NCBI RefSeq assembly: GCF_042693015.1
Contig: NZ_CP170544.1
Location: 4,960,001-5,024,000 of the forward strand
Length of the DNA stretch: 64,000 bases
From: Sphingomonas_E sp042693015
GTDB lineage: Bacteria > Pseudomonadota > Alphaproteobacteria > Sphingomonadales > Sphingomonadaceae
Reading direction: 5' to 3'
Shown here: positions 23,678 through 32,099 of the stretch, one piece after another
Numbering within the stretch: the stretch's first letter is position 1
How the letters are laid out: each line of letters opens with the position of its first letter
Translations under genes and position numbers: made by a program
The notes under the pieces: generated by a model
Databases searched by the model: none
Told to the model about the DNA's origin: nothing
What the model saw: the letters and a program-made list of their open reading frames with translations, nothing else

Positions 23678-24325
23678 TCAGCTGCGAAAGACCTTGCGGA
23701 AGGTCAGATTGAAGCGCGCCCGTCCCGTCAGCGAATGAATTCCGTCAGCCACCGGATCGACGCCATGAAAGGCGAATCGGGCCGGCCCACCCCACACCAC
23801 CGCGTCGCCATGCGTCAGGCGGATACGGCGCGGCCGGTCGCCGCGTTTCTGCCCGCCCCACAGGAAGGTTGCGGGCAAGCCGAGCGAGATCGAGACGATC
23901 GGTGCCTCCCGATCCTCCTCGTCGCGATCCTGGTGCAGCGACAGGCGGGCGCCCGGTTCATAGCGGTTGATCAGGCAGGCGTCTGGCACGAAGGCCGGGA
24001 ATCCCGCCGCTTCCGCCGCCCGCGCCGCGATCGTCTTGAACAGGCCGGGCATCGCCGGCCACGCGCGGCTGCTTTCCGGGTCGACGGGGTCATAACGATA
24101 GCCGCGCCGATCGCTGACCCAGCCGACACGCCCGCAATTGCTCATTGCCACCGACATCCGCCAGCCGCCGGGGGTGACCAAATGCCGCAGCGGCGCCGCG
24201 TCGAGTATGACGCCGATCGCATCCATCAGCGCGGCATCATGGCCGGCTGCGAAGCCGCCCAGCACCACAGCGCCGGGTTCCAGCATCAGGTCGCGCGGGG
24301 CGTCGTCGAACAGATCAGGCAGCAT
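23678..24325 (-). CDS. alkB: AlkB-type DNA/RNA dealkylation dioxygenase
   Basis: A 215-residue Fe(II)/2-oxoglutarate enzyme that removes 1-methyladenine and 3-methylcytosine lesions by oxidative demethylation. The iron ligands are His131 and Asp133 (LSLHQDRDE) and His187 (FAFHGVDP). The 2-oxoglutarate arginines are in GRARFNLTFRK (Arg204, Arg210). These residue numbers coincide with those known for E. coli AlkB. Its ATG at 24325 lies inside the end of the upstream 2OG-Fe(II) gene (11-base overlap), indicating coupled translation. Probably the last gene of a dinB-led repair operon. Confidence 0.93.
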   Translation of the reverse strand: MLPDLFDDAPRDLMLEPGAVVLGGFAAGHDAALMDAIGVILDAAPLRHLVTPGGWRMSVAMSNCGRVGWVSDRRGYRYDPVDPESSRAWPAMPGLFKTIAARAAEAAGFPAFVPDACLINRYEPGARLSLHQDRDEEDREAPIVSISLGLPATFLWGGQKRGDRPRRIRLTHGDAVVWGGPARFAFHGVDPVADGIHSLTGRARFNLTFRKVFRS

Positions 24326-25034
24326 CGTGGAAGATGATCCCCAGCATGTGCCGCTGCCCGCTGGTGAGCGTGCTGACGCCATGGCGCATCGCCACGCGAT
24401 AATCCCCGCGGCTGCCCGTCACGGGACGTTGGTTGACCGCGAACAGGATGGCGTCGCCCTGCCGCACGGGAACCACCTCGACCCGCGATTGCATCCGCGG
24501 CCGCTGCTCGGTCAGCACGAACTCGCCGCCGGTGAAATCCTCACCCGGCCGCGATAGCAGGATCGCCGCCTGCAGCGGAAAGACATGCTCGCCATAGAGG
24601 TCCTGATGCAGGCAGTTATAGTCGCCGGGGCCATAACGCAGGATCAGCGGGGTAGGGCGCGTCTGGCCGGCGGCGTGGCAGCGTTCGACGAAGGCCGCAT
24701 GATCGGCGGGAAAGCGGGGGGCGAGCCCCATCCGCTCGTGCCAGCGATTGGCAATGGGCGCGAGGCGGGGGTAGAGCGCGGCGCGCAACCGCGCCACCAC
24801 ATCCGGCAGCGGATAAGCGAAATAGCGATATTCGCCCCGGCCATAGCCGTGTCGCGCCATCACCACCCGGCTGCGGTAAAGCGCCTCGCGATCATAGTCC
24901 GCCGCGATCGCCGCGCACTCGTCGGGGCGAAGCAATCCCGGCAGCAACGCCCAGCCGCGCGCATCTAGCGCGTCCGCAACATCGTCCCAGGCCACCGCCT
25001 CGATCCGGGCGGTCAAATTCCTATCGTCGGTCAT
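24315..25034 (-). CDS. 2OG-Fe(II) oxygenase, prolyl hydroxylase-like
   Basis: A 239-residue Fe(II)/2-oxoglutarate oxygenase. The triad is His143 and Asp145 (CLHQDLYG) and His218 (MRHGVSTL), with Arg228 for the co-substrate. The N-terminal 100 residues contain GWALLPGLLRPDEC, typical of the family that sits beside alkB in many proteobacteria; its substrate is unknown but the context suggests nucleic acid damage. Start at ATG 25034 (MTDDRNLT); the frame extends upstream without domain content. It lies 55 bases after dinB on the same strand and overlaps alkB. Confidence 0.85.
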   Translation of the reverse strand: MTDDRNLTARIEAVAWDDVADALDARGWALLPGLLRPDECAAIAADYDREALYRSRVVMARHGYGRGEYRYFAYPLPDVVARLRAALYPRLAPIANRWHERMGLAPRFPADHAAFVERCHAAGQTRPTPLILRYGPGDYNCLHQDLYGEHVFPLQAAILLSRPGEDFTGGEFVLTEQRPRMQSRVEVVPVRQGDAILFAVNQRPVTGSRGDYRVAMRHGVSTLTSGQRHMLGIIFHDAA

Positions 25035-25089
25035 GGCAGTCCTATCGCCCTCGGCACGCCCCGCCGCATCCCGCGCCTTGCGATCAAAC

Positions 25090-26157
25090 TTACAGCACGA
25101 AGGCGAGTTGCCCGTGCGCCGGTGCCTCCGCATCCTCGAAGTTCGACAAGGTGACGCCCAGCAGCCGTACCCCCTTGGCCAGCGGAAAGATGCTGCGCAC
25201 CAGTTCGACGCTCACGCCTTGCAGCATCTCGCGGCTGGCGATCGGATGGCCGAGCGTGCGGCTGCGGGTGATCTGCTGGAAGTCGGCATATTTCACCTTC
25301 ACCGTCACGGTGCGCGCGCTGCTGTGTGTTCGCTCGCACCAGTCCCACACCTCGTCGGCCTGGGCGCACACGCCTTCCTCCACGGCGGCCGGCGTGGTCA
25401 GGTCGTCGAAAAAGGTGGTTTCCGATCCGCTCGATTTGCGCGGCCGGTCGGGCGTCACCGCGCGCTCGTCGATCCCGCGCGAGATCGCGTGATACCAGAG
25501 GCCCGATTTGCCGAAGCGCTGCTGCAGCCAGCCGAGATCCTTGGCGCGCAGATCTGCGCCGGTGAAGATGCCCAGCTTGTTGAGCTTCTCCGCGGTGCGT
25601 GGGCCGATCCCGTGGAACTTGCCCACCACCAGGGTCGCGATGAAGGATTCACCCTGCGCCGGCGTGATGACGCACTGGCCGTTGGGCTTGTTCTGGTCCG
25701 ACGCGATCTTGGCGAGGAACTTGTTGTAACTGATCCCCGCCGACGCGGTGAGCCCCGTTTCCGCCAGGATTCGCGCACGGATCGTCTCCGCTGTTGCGGT
25801 CGCCGACGCCAGGCCCTGACGATTGGCGGTCACGTCCAGATAGGCTTCGTCGAGCGACAGCGGCTCCACCAGATCGCTATAGTCGGCAAAGATCGCGCGG
25901 ATCTGCCGCGACACCGCTTTGTAGACGTCGAAGCGCGGCTTCACGAACACCAGTTCCGGGCATTGGCGCGCCGCGGTGATCGACGGCATCGCCGATCGCA
26001 CGCCGAACCTGCGCGCCTCATAGCTCGCCGCCGCGACCACACCCCGCGCGCTCGATCCGCCCACCGCCACCGGTTGCCCACGCAATTCGGGGCGGTCGCG
26101 CTGTTCCACCGACGCATAGAAGGCGTCCATGTCGATATGGATGATCTTTCGCGTCAC
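25090..26157 (-). CDS. dinB: DNA polymerase IV
   Basis: A 355-residue Y-family translesion polymerase. The palm motif IIHIDMDAFYASVEQ carries the first catalytic Asp; SLDEAYLDVT holds the second acidic pair. Helix-hairpin-helix segment GKFHGIGPRTAEKLNKLGI and a C-terminal little-finger region follow. The frame is open to 26373, but the LexA box at 26191-26205 covers the ATGs at 26196/26199. GTG 26157, which begins 16 bases before the palm motif with the usual family length, is therefore the likely start. Confidence 0.92.
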   Translation of the reverse strand: MTRKIIHIDMDAFYASVEQRDRPELRGQPVAVGGSSARGVVAAASYEARRFGVRSAMPSITAARQCPELVFVKPRFDVYKAVSRQIRAIFADYSDLVEPLSLDEAYLDVTANRQGLASATATAETIRARILAETGLTASAGISYNKFLAKIASDQNKPNGQCVITPAQGESFIATLVVGKFHGIGPRTAEKLNKLGIFTGADLRAKDLGWLQQRFGKSGLWYHAISRGIDERAVTPDRPRKSSGSETTFFDDLTTPAAVEEGVCAQADEVWDWCERTHSSARTVTVKVKYADFQQITRSRTLGHPIASREMLQGVSVELVRSIFPLAKGVRLLGVTLSNFEDAEAPAHGQLAFVL

Positions 26158-26190
26158 GTTCGCGGAACCTGGACCATTCCTTCTGTCAGG

Positions 26191-26205
26191 GAACATCATA
26201 GGAAC
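26191..26205 (-). promoter_or_regulatory. LexA (SOS) box of dinB
   Basis: On the minus strand the site reads GTTC-CTATGAT-GTTC, an exact match to the alphaproteobacterial LexA consensus GTTC-N7-GTTC. It lies 33 bases upstream of the GTG start of dinB and probably controls dinB together with the following oxygenase and alkB genes. Confidence 0.85.
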
Positions 26206-26231
26206 ATGCGGTGCTCTCGTCACCCGCCCAC

Positions 26232-26265
26232 TGCATTTTCGTCGACGTAAATTGCATTTTCGTCG
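26232..26265. repeat. 13-bp direct repeat at 21-bp spacing
   Basis: TGCATTTTCGTCG occurs at 26232-26244 and again at 26253-26265. The spacing of 21 bases is two helical turns, as for a tandem operator. It lies between dinB and the DUF805 gene; which one it serves is unclear. No credible gene occupies 26206-26396. Confidence 0.4.
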
Positions 26266-26396
26266 CGCGTGCTTCGTTTCGCGCAACCCACGGCCAGCCT
26301 CGTCGCGCAGCCGTGGCGCCGTCTCGGCCGCTGCTCCAGCCTGTGCGACGGATGCGGCGATTGCCCATCCCATGGAGAAGAATCAGAGGACGGGTC

Positions 26397-26801
26397 ATGG
26401 ACTGGATGATTTTGCCGCTGAAGCGGTATGCCGATTTTCGCGGGCGTTCGTGTCGGCGTGAATATTGGATGTTTGCGCTGATGCATTTCGCGATCGGTAT
26501 GTTGCTCTACGTGCCGATCTTCGGCGCCATGCTGTCCGCAGAGACCAGTGAGCCGCCCGCGATGCTCGGCGTCTGCGTGCCGCTCTTCATCCTCTATGTC
26601 CTCGTGATGTTCGTCCCCGCGCTCGCCGTACAGGTTCGCCGTCTCCATGATCTCGACAAATCCGGCTGGATGATGCTGATCGGGTTCGTGCCGCTGGTGG
26701 GCGGACTCATCCTGCTCTATTTCATGTGTTCGGCCGGCACCAAGGGTCCGAACCGCTATGGCCCCGAACCTTCGGGTGACGATGCGATCCTGCCGGCCTG
26801 A
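26397..26801 (+). CDS. DUF805 membrane protein (YhaH-like)
   Basis: A 134-residue inner-membrane protein with the DUF805 layout: an amphipathic start with RYADFRGRSCRREYWMF, three to four membrane helices, the signature VRRLHDLDKSGWMMLI, and a final segment GTKGPNRYGPEP. Function unknown across the family. GAGGACGGGTC stands before ATG 26397; an open frame further upstream only reads through the intergenic repeats. The next gene starts 12 bases later. Confidence 0.88.
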   Translation: MDWMILPLKRYADFRGRSCRREYWMFALMHFAIGMLLYVPIFGAMLSAETSEPPAMLGVCVPLFILYVLVMFVPALAVQVRRLHDLDKSGWMMLIGFVPLVGGLILLYFMCSAGTKGPNRYGPEPSGDDAILPA

Positions 26802-26812
26802 CGGGGGAATGA

Positions 26813-27955
26813 ATGGCGGGTTATCTGAAATCGCTGATGCATGATCTGGAAGCGCCGCTCGAAGCGCGGCGTTTCGGCACGGGCTGGTTCGCCGGCTTCT
26901 TCGCATTGCTGCTGGCCGTCGCCGGCTTCGGCATGGTGCTTTCGCTGCGCTATCCGGGCTGGCTTTCGACGCCGGAACTGATGGCCGCGAAGGAATGGTC
27001 GGGCTTCCGGCCGCTGGTCCACGCCATCATCCTGGGCGCCTATGCGCTCGCTCTCCTCAGCCTGTTGCTGCGGCCGCGCAAGGCGCTGGGCTTTACCGCG
27101 CTGGGCATTGCGCTGGCCGCCGGCCTGCTCGGCGGGTCGGGCGCCGAAGCCCGCGAGGTTGAAAGCTGGGGCATCTTCTTCGGCATGGATTTCTTCGTGC
27201 TGAATCTGGTGCTGACCGGGCTGATGTTCGCGCCGCTGGAGCGGCTGGCACCCCGCGATCGCGGCCAGCGGCTGTTCCGCCCTGAATGGCGCGAGGATCT
27301 GTTCTATTTCCTGATCAGCTCGATGATGGTGCAGGCGCTGACCTTTCTAGCTTTCGCGCCGTCGAAGCTCGTCCTCGCGCATAGCGGCGGCTGGGGCGAT
27401 GTCCGCGCGCTGATCGGCGGCCAACCGCTGGTGGTCCAGATCATCGAGATCATGCTGCTCACCGATCTCGTCCAATATTGGTTCCACCGCGCCTTCCACC
27501 GCGTTCCCTTCCTGTGGAATTTCCACGCCATCCATCATTCGGCGAAGAAGATGGACTGGCTGGCCGGCGCGCGGATGCATTTCTTCGAGATCGCGGCGCT
27601 GCGCGGGGTGACGGCGATCCCGATGATGACGCTCGGCTTCTCGCCCGTCGCTCTCCAGATCTATATCGGTCTGGTCTATGTCTATTCGTCGCTGATCCAC
27701 GCCAATCTGCGCGGCGATTTCGATCGGCTTGGCCACTTCATGGTCACGCCACGCTTCCACCACTGGCACCACGGGCTGGAGAAGGAAGCGGTGGACGTCA
27801 ATTTCGCGATCCACTTTCCCTTCTGGGACAAATTGTTCGGCACCTTCTTCTACCCCGCCGGCCGCTGGCCGAACGGCTATGGCGTGCCGGAAGAGATCCC
27901 GCACGGTTATGCCGCGCAATTCATGCACCCGCTGGGTGGTAAGCGTGTTTCCTAG
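26813..27955 (+). CDS. Sterol desaturase/fatty acid hydroxylase family protein
   Basis: A 380-residue membrane protein of the di-iron fatty-acid-hydroxylase superfamily. About six membrane helices, three of them before the catalytic half. The histidine boxes are HRAFH, HAIHH and HHWHHG, placed on the cytoplasmic side in the family. It would hydroxylate or desaturate a lipid, carotenoid or hopanoid-type substrate. The stop codon TAG at 27953-27955 is part of the CTAG end of the adjoining repeat element, so the last residues (GGKRVS) may differ from the ancestral protein. Confidence 0.85.
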   Translation: MAGYLKSLMHDLEAPLEARRFGTGWFAGFFALLLAVAGFGMVLSLRYPGWLSTPELMAAKEWSGFRPLVHAIILGAYALALLSLLLRPRKALGFTALGIALAAGLLGGSGAEAREVESWGIFFGMDFFVLNLVLTGLMFAPLERLAPRDRGQRLFRPEWREDLFYFLISSMMVQALTFLAFAPSKLVLAHSGGWGDVRALIGGQPLVVQIIEIMLLTDLVQYWFHRAFHRVPFLWNFHAIHHSAKKMDWLAGARMHFFEIAALRGVTAIPMMTLGFSPVALQIYIGLVYVYSSLIHANLRGDFDRLGHFMVTPRFHHWHHGLEKEAVDVNFAIHFPFWDKLFGTFFYPAGRWPNGYGVPEEIPHGYAAQFMHPLGGKRVS

Positions 27956-28300
27956 ACCGCGGGGGCAAATTTAGCTGATGAACAACCGTCAGATTTGGGG
28001 ACGGGCCGATTGACGGCCGAAAGGCAGAAACGGTCGGGGGGAACTGACATCCCTTCTTCGTCACCCCGGAATTGTTCCGGGGTCCACCGCCACGCAAGCG
28101 ACAGCCGCAGCGGCTCCAGTCCGAACGACACCAGCGGATCATTCCATGACGGATTGTCCCGCTCGATTATCAACGGCGATGTGTGTGGCACAGTGGACCC
28201 CGGAACAAGTCCGGGGTGACGAGTGGAGTCTAAGTGCGCGACCGCAAGGTCCGCGTGTCCCGACAGGCAGGACTTTGGCGAAAAATACGGGAAGCTGCCT
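27952..28300. repeat. Dispersed palindromic element 2
   Basis: This stretch fills most of the 423-base gap to the LysR gene and is a diverged relative of the element at 17829-18189. It begins CTAGACCGCG, contains GTCGGGGG and then the hairpin unit 28059-28089 (ATTGT loop), a variable middle in which CTCGAT.ATCAA recurs, the inverted unit at 28191-28222, and ends with segments matching CCTGCCTGTCGGGACACG on the opposite strand. The right boundary is not sharp; the tail up to 28378 shows no gene. Confidence 0.65.
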
Positions 28301-28378
28301 GTCGGGTTCCGAAAAGACGCCGGTCGGGAATGAGGACGCATTGCCGGATCGTGCCAGAACGGCTTTGGTCGGGGGGCC

Positions 28379-29254
28379 TTAGGCGCGCGCAACTGCCTCC
28401 CGCACCGCCTTCACCGTCGCCGTCTCACTCAGGTCCGCCGCATCGACATGCGCCGCGAACAGCAGCCCGATTTCCCGCACATGATCGAACCCCGCCAGCC
28501 GCGCGCGTGCCACGCCCGGTGCGGCGTGGCGGTCGGGCATCACCGTCACCCCCAGGCCGCTCGCCACCAGCGCCAGCGCGCGATCCTCGCTCGTCGTCCG
28601 GGCGGCGAAGAAAGGCCGCACGCCGCGCGTGGTGAAATAATGGCTGGTCTCGGCCAGCACTTCGCAGTGGCGGCGCACGATCATCACATTGTCCGCCAGC
28701 GCCTCACCCGCGATCACGGCCTCGCCCGCCAGCGGATGCGCTTCCGGTAGCGCCAGCCCATAGCCTTCGCTCCACAGTGGCTCGCGCGCATAGCGATCAT
28801 TGTCGGGGCGCAGCAGCGTCAGCGCCGCGTCGATCCGCCCGCGCGCCAGCCGGTCGAGCAGATCGCGCTCGCGGCCTTCGACCAGTTCCACCTGCTCGTC
28901 GCCGCCCGCTTGCACCGCGACGATCCGGCTAACCATCGCCGTCGGGATCGTTGCCAGCACGCCGAGTCGCACCGTCCGCCTTTTGCCCTGGCCGGCGACC
29001 GCTGCTTCCGCGAGGTTGAACTCCGCCTCGATCCGCCTCGCATGGACCGCGAAATGCGCGCCGGCCGGGGTCAATTCCACCCGCCGGTTGGTGCGGTGGA
29101 ATAGCGGTTTGCCCAATGCCCGCTCCAGTTTCGCGATGCCCACAGAAAGCGTCGGCTGGGAGACATTGCATTGTTCGGCCGCGCGGCTGAAATTGCCATG
29201 GTCGATCACGGCGAGGAAATAGCGCAGCAGGTAGCGGTCGATCATAGATGGCAT
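28379..29254 (-). CDS. LysR-family transcriptional regulator
   Basis: A 291-residue regulator: N-terminal winged helix-turn-helix (about residues 5-65, FLAVIDHGNFSRAAEQCNVS then SVGIAKLERALGKPLFHR) and a periplasmic-binding-like effector domain (about 92-285). It is divergent from the isovaleryl-CoA dehydrogenase operon and probably controls it; leucine/isovalerate operons elsewhere more often use the MerR protein LiuR. The ATG at 29254 (MPSMIDRYL) and the one at 29245 are both possible. The 15-bp palindrome at 29244-29258 overlaps both. Confidence 0.9.
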   Translation of the reverse strand: MPSMIDRYLLRYFLAVIDHGNFSRAAEQCNVSQPTLSVGIAKLERALGKPLFHRTNRRVELTPAGAHFAVHARRIEAEFNLAEAAVAGQGKRRTVRLGVLATIPTAMVSRIVAVQAGGDEQVELVEGRERDLLDRLARGRIDAALTLLRPDNDRYAREPLWSEGYGLALPEAHPLAGEAVIAGEALADNVMIVRRHCEVLAETSHYFTTRGVRPFFAARTTSEDRALALVASGLGVTVMPDRHAAPGVARARLAGFDHVREIGLLFAAHVDAADLSETATVKAVREAVARA

Positions 29255-29258
29255 CTAT
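29244..29258. promoter_or_regulatory. LysR-type operator (T-N11-A palindrome)
   Basis: ATAGATG-G-CATCTAT is a perfect 15-base palindrome containing the T-N11-A core of LysR-family sites. It covers the start codons of the lysR gene and lies 80 bases from the start of the divergent operon, as expected for an autoregulated divergent promoter. Confidence 0.6.
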
Positions 29259-29338
29259 GCCATGCCCCGCGTGATTTCAATTTTACCTAGGGTCAGGCGG
29301 CCTGTAGATGGGCCGGCGATAATCGAAGGAGAGGGCCG

Positions 29339-30487
29339 TTGGCCGAGAATCTGGATTTCGCGCTGGGTGAGATGGCGGACGCGATCCGCGACACCACTGC
29401 CCGCTTCGCTGCCGACCGTATTGCCCCGCTCGCTGCGAAGATCGACGCCGAGGACTGGTTTCCCCGCGATCTCTGGCCCGAAATGGGCGCGCTCGGCCTC
29501 CACGGCATCACTGTCGAGGAAAAGGATGGCGGCCTCGGCCTCGGCTATCTCGAACATGTCGTCGCGCAGGAGGAGATTGCCCGCGCCTCGGCCTCGATCG
29601 GCCTCTCCTACGGCGCGCACTCCAATCTCTGCGTCAACCAGCTTCGCCGCTGGGGCAATGCCGACCAGAAGGCACGCTACCTGCCCCAGCTGATCTCGGG
29701 CGAGCATGTCGGCAGCCTCGCAATGTCCGAATCCGGGGCCGGCTCCGACGTCGTCTCGATGAAATTGAAGGCCGAGAAGAAGGGCGATCGCTACGTCCTC
29801 AACGGCACGAAGTTCTGGATCACCAACGCCACTTATGCCGACACGCTGGTCGTCTACGCGAAGACTGGGGAGGGCGGCCGCGGCATCACCACCTTCATCA
29901 TCGAAGCGGGAATGCCCGGCTTTTCGATCGGCCAGAAGATCGACAAGGTCGGCATGCGCGGCTCGCCCACGGCCGAGCTCGTCTTCAACGACTGCGAAGT
30001 GCCCGAAGACAATGTAATGGGCCCCGTCGGCGGCGGCGTCGGGGTGCTGATGTCGGGCCTCGATTATGAGCGCACCGTGCTCGCGGGCATCCAGCTTGGC
30101 ATCATGCAGGCCTGCCTCGATGTCGTGCTGCCCTATGTCCGCGATCGCAAGCAGTTCGGCCAGCCGATCGGCGCCTTCCAGCTCATGCAGGCCAAGGTCG
30201 CCGACATGTATGTCGCGCTCAATTCGGCCCGCGCCTATGTCTATGCCGTCGCCCGCGCCTGCGATGCCGGCAAGACGACGCGCTTCGATGCGGCCGGCGC
30301 GATCCTGCTCGCTTCGGAGAATGCCGTGAAGGTCGCGTTGGAGGCGGTGCAGGCGCTCGGCGGCGCCGGCTACACCAAGGACTGGCCGGTCGAACGCTTC
30401 ATGCGTGACGCCAAGCTGCTCGATATCGGCGCCGGCACCAACGAGATCCGCCGGATGCTGATCGGGCGGGAGCTGATCGGAGCATGA
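29339..30487 (+). CDS. liuA: Isovaleryl-CoA dehydrogenase (acyl-CoA dehydrogenase family)
   Basis: A 382-residue flavoenzyme that oxidises isovaleryl-CoA to 3-methylcrotonyl-CoA, passing electrons to ETF. TTG 29339 follows GGAGAG. The segment LSYGAHSNLCVNQL is typical of isovaleryl-CoA dehydrogenases, SLAMSESGAGSDV is the FAD/substrate block, and Glu244 in LDYERTVLAG aligns with the catalytic glutamate of this subtype. The methylcrotonyl-CoA carboxylase subunits follow in the same direction (stop and next start overlap), which supports the substrate assignment. Confidence 0.9.
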   Translation: MAENLDFALGEMADAIRDTTARFAADRIAPLAAKIDAEDWFPRDLWPEMGALGLHGITVEEKDGGLGLGYLEHVVAQEEIARASASIGLSYGAHSNLCVNQLRRWGNADQKARYLPQLISGEHVGSLAMSESGAGSDVVSMKLKAEKKGDRYVLNGTKFWITNATYADTLVVYAKTGEGGRGITTFIIEAGMPGFSIGQKIDKVGMRGSPTAELVFNDCEVPEDNVMGPVGGGVGVLMSGLDYERTVLAGIQLGIMQACLDVVLPYVRDRKQFGQPIGAFQLMQAKVADMYVALNSARAYVYAVARACDAGKTTRFDAAGAILLASENAVKVALEAVQALGGAGYTKDWPVERFMRDAKLLDIGAGTNEIRRMLIGRELIGA

Positions 30488-32085
30488 GCGCGCCCGTCCT
30501 CTCCTCTGCCATCGACACCGGCTCCGAAGCCTTCCGCGCCAACAGCGCGCACAACCGCGCGCTGGCCGATGATCTCCGCACCCGCGTCGCGACGTCGGCA
30601 CTCGGCGGGTCCGAATCCTCGCGCAGCAAGCACACCGCGCGCGGCAAGCTGCTGCCGCGTGATCGCGTCGAACGGCTGCTCGATCCCGGCTCGCCCTTTC
30701 TGGAGATCGGCCAGCTAGCCGCCTGCGATCTCTATCATGGTGAGGTGCCGGGCGCGGGCATGATCGCCGGCATCGGCCGCGTCTCGGGCCGGCAGGTGAT
30801 GATCGTCTGCAACGATGCGACGGTGAAGGGCGGCACCTATTATCCGATGACGGTGAAGAAGCATCTCCGCGCGCAGGAGATTGCCGAGCAGAACCGCCTG
30901 CCGTGCGTCTATCTGGTCGATAGCGGCGGCGCGAACCTGCCGCACCAGGCCGAGGTCTTCCCCGATCGCGAGCATTTCGGGCGTATCTTCTTCAATCAGG
31001 CCAATATGTCGGCCAAGGGCATCCCGCAGATCGCCTGCGTGATGGGAAGCTGCACCGCCGGCGGCGCCTATGTGCCCGCCATGTCCGACGAGACGGTGAT
31101 TGTCCGCAACCAGGGCACCATCTTCCTCGCCGGCCCGCCGCTGGTGAAGGCGGCGACGGGCGAGGTGATCTCGGCCGAGGATCTCGGCGGCGGCGATCTC
31201 CATGGCCGCAAGTCAGGCGTGGTCGATCATGTCGCCGAAAATGACGAACATGCGCTGACCATCGTTCGCGACATCGTCTCGACGCTCAACACGACATCGA
31301 AGATCGACATCGACGTGACCGAACCGCGCCCGCCGAAATTCGATCCGCAGGAGCTTTACGGCCTGATCCCCAATGATGTGCGCGCACCCTATGACGTGCA
31401 TGAGGTGATCGCGCGGATCGTCGACGGGTCGGAATTCCACGAGTTCAAGGCGCTCTACGGCCCGTCGCTGGTCTGCGGATTCGCCCGCATCTGGGGGATG
31501 CCGGTGGCGATCCTCGCCAATAACGGCGTCCTGTTCTCCGAGAGTGCGGTCAAGGGTGCGCATTTCATCGAGCTTGCCTGCCAGCGCCGCGTGCCCTTGC
31601 TGTTCCTCCAGAACATCTCCGGCTTCATGGTCGGCGGCAAATATGAGGCGGAGGGCATCGCCAAGCATGGCGCCAAGCTGGTGACGGCAGTGGCCACCGC
31701 GACCGTCCCCAAGATCACCGTGCTGATCGGCGGCAGCTTCGGCGCCGGTAATTACGGCATGTGCGGCCGGGCTTACTCGCCCCGCTTCCTGTTCACCTGG
31801 CCCAACAGCCGGATCAGCGTGATGGGCGGCGAGCAAGCGGCGTCGGTGCTGGCAACCGTCCACCGCGATGCCGAGAAATGGACGTCGGAGGAAGCCGAAG
31901 CCTTCAAGGCGCCGATCCGCCAGCGCTACGAGGATGAAGGCAACCCCTACCACGCCACCGCACGGCTGTGGGATGACGGCGTGATCGACCCCACCCAGAC
32001 CCGCGACGTGCTGGGCCTTGCTTTCGCCGCGACGCTCAACGCCCCGATCCCCGAACGCCCGGCGTTCGGCGTGTTTCGGATGTGA
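30484..32085 (+). CDS. liuB: Methylcrotonyl-CoA carboxylase, carboxyltransferase (beta) subunit
   Basis: A 533-residue carboxyltransferase with two crotonase-fold halves. CVMGSCTAGGAYVPAM and GGGDLHGRKSGVVDH are seen in the first half and IGGSFGAGNYGMCGRAYSP in the second. It transfers the carboxyl group from carboxybiotin to 3-methylcrotonyl-CoA, the second step after LiuA in leucine breakdown. The start overlaps the liuA stop (ATGA). The alpha subunit follows, but a 488-base DUF559 cassette in opposite orientation separates them. Geranyl-CoA or another acyl-CoA carboxylase is a less likely reading. Confidence 0.9.
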   Translation: MSAPVLSSAIDTGSEAFRANSAHNRALADDLRTRVATSALGGSESSRSKHTARGKLLPRDRVERLLDPGSPFLEIGQLAACDLYHGEVPGAGMIAGIGRVSGRQVMIVCNDATVKGGTYYPMTVKKHLRAQEIAEQNRLPCVYLVDSGGANLPHQAEVFPDREHFGRIFFNQANMSAKGIPQIACVMGSCTAGGAYVPAMSDETVIVRNQGTIFLAGPPLVKAATGEVISAEDLGGGDLHGRKSGVVDHVAENDEHALTIVRDIVSTLNTTSKIDIDVTEPRPPKFDPQELYGLIPNDVRAPYDVHEVIARIVDGSEFHEFKALYGPSLVCGFARIWGMPVAILANNGVLFSESAVKGAHFIELACQRRVPLLFLQNISGFMVGGKYEAEGIAKHGAKLVTAVATATVPKITVLIGGSFGAGNYGMCGRAYSPRFLFTWPNSRISVMGGEQAASVLATVHRDAEKWTSEEAEAFKAPIRQRYEDEGNPYHATARLWDDGVIDPTQTRDVLGLAFAATLNAPIPERPAFGVFRM

Positions 32086-32099
32086 TGGGGGATGGCCGC

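Noticed and set aside
23578..23738. 53-codon plus-strand ORF with a CAIC motif (possible small zinc protein)
   Set aside because: Its last third is antisense to the alkB coding end, it has no ribosome site, and the start lies in a palindrome; coding is unlikely.
26194..26199. ATG codons as start of dinB
   Set aside because: They lie within the LexA box, which should be upstream of the transcript start, and would add residues not present in the family; GTG 26157 fits better.
27952..28378. Small ORFs within the second dispersed element
   Set aside because: All are read through inverted repeats, differ between the two copies of the element, and have no ribosome sites.
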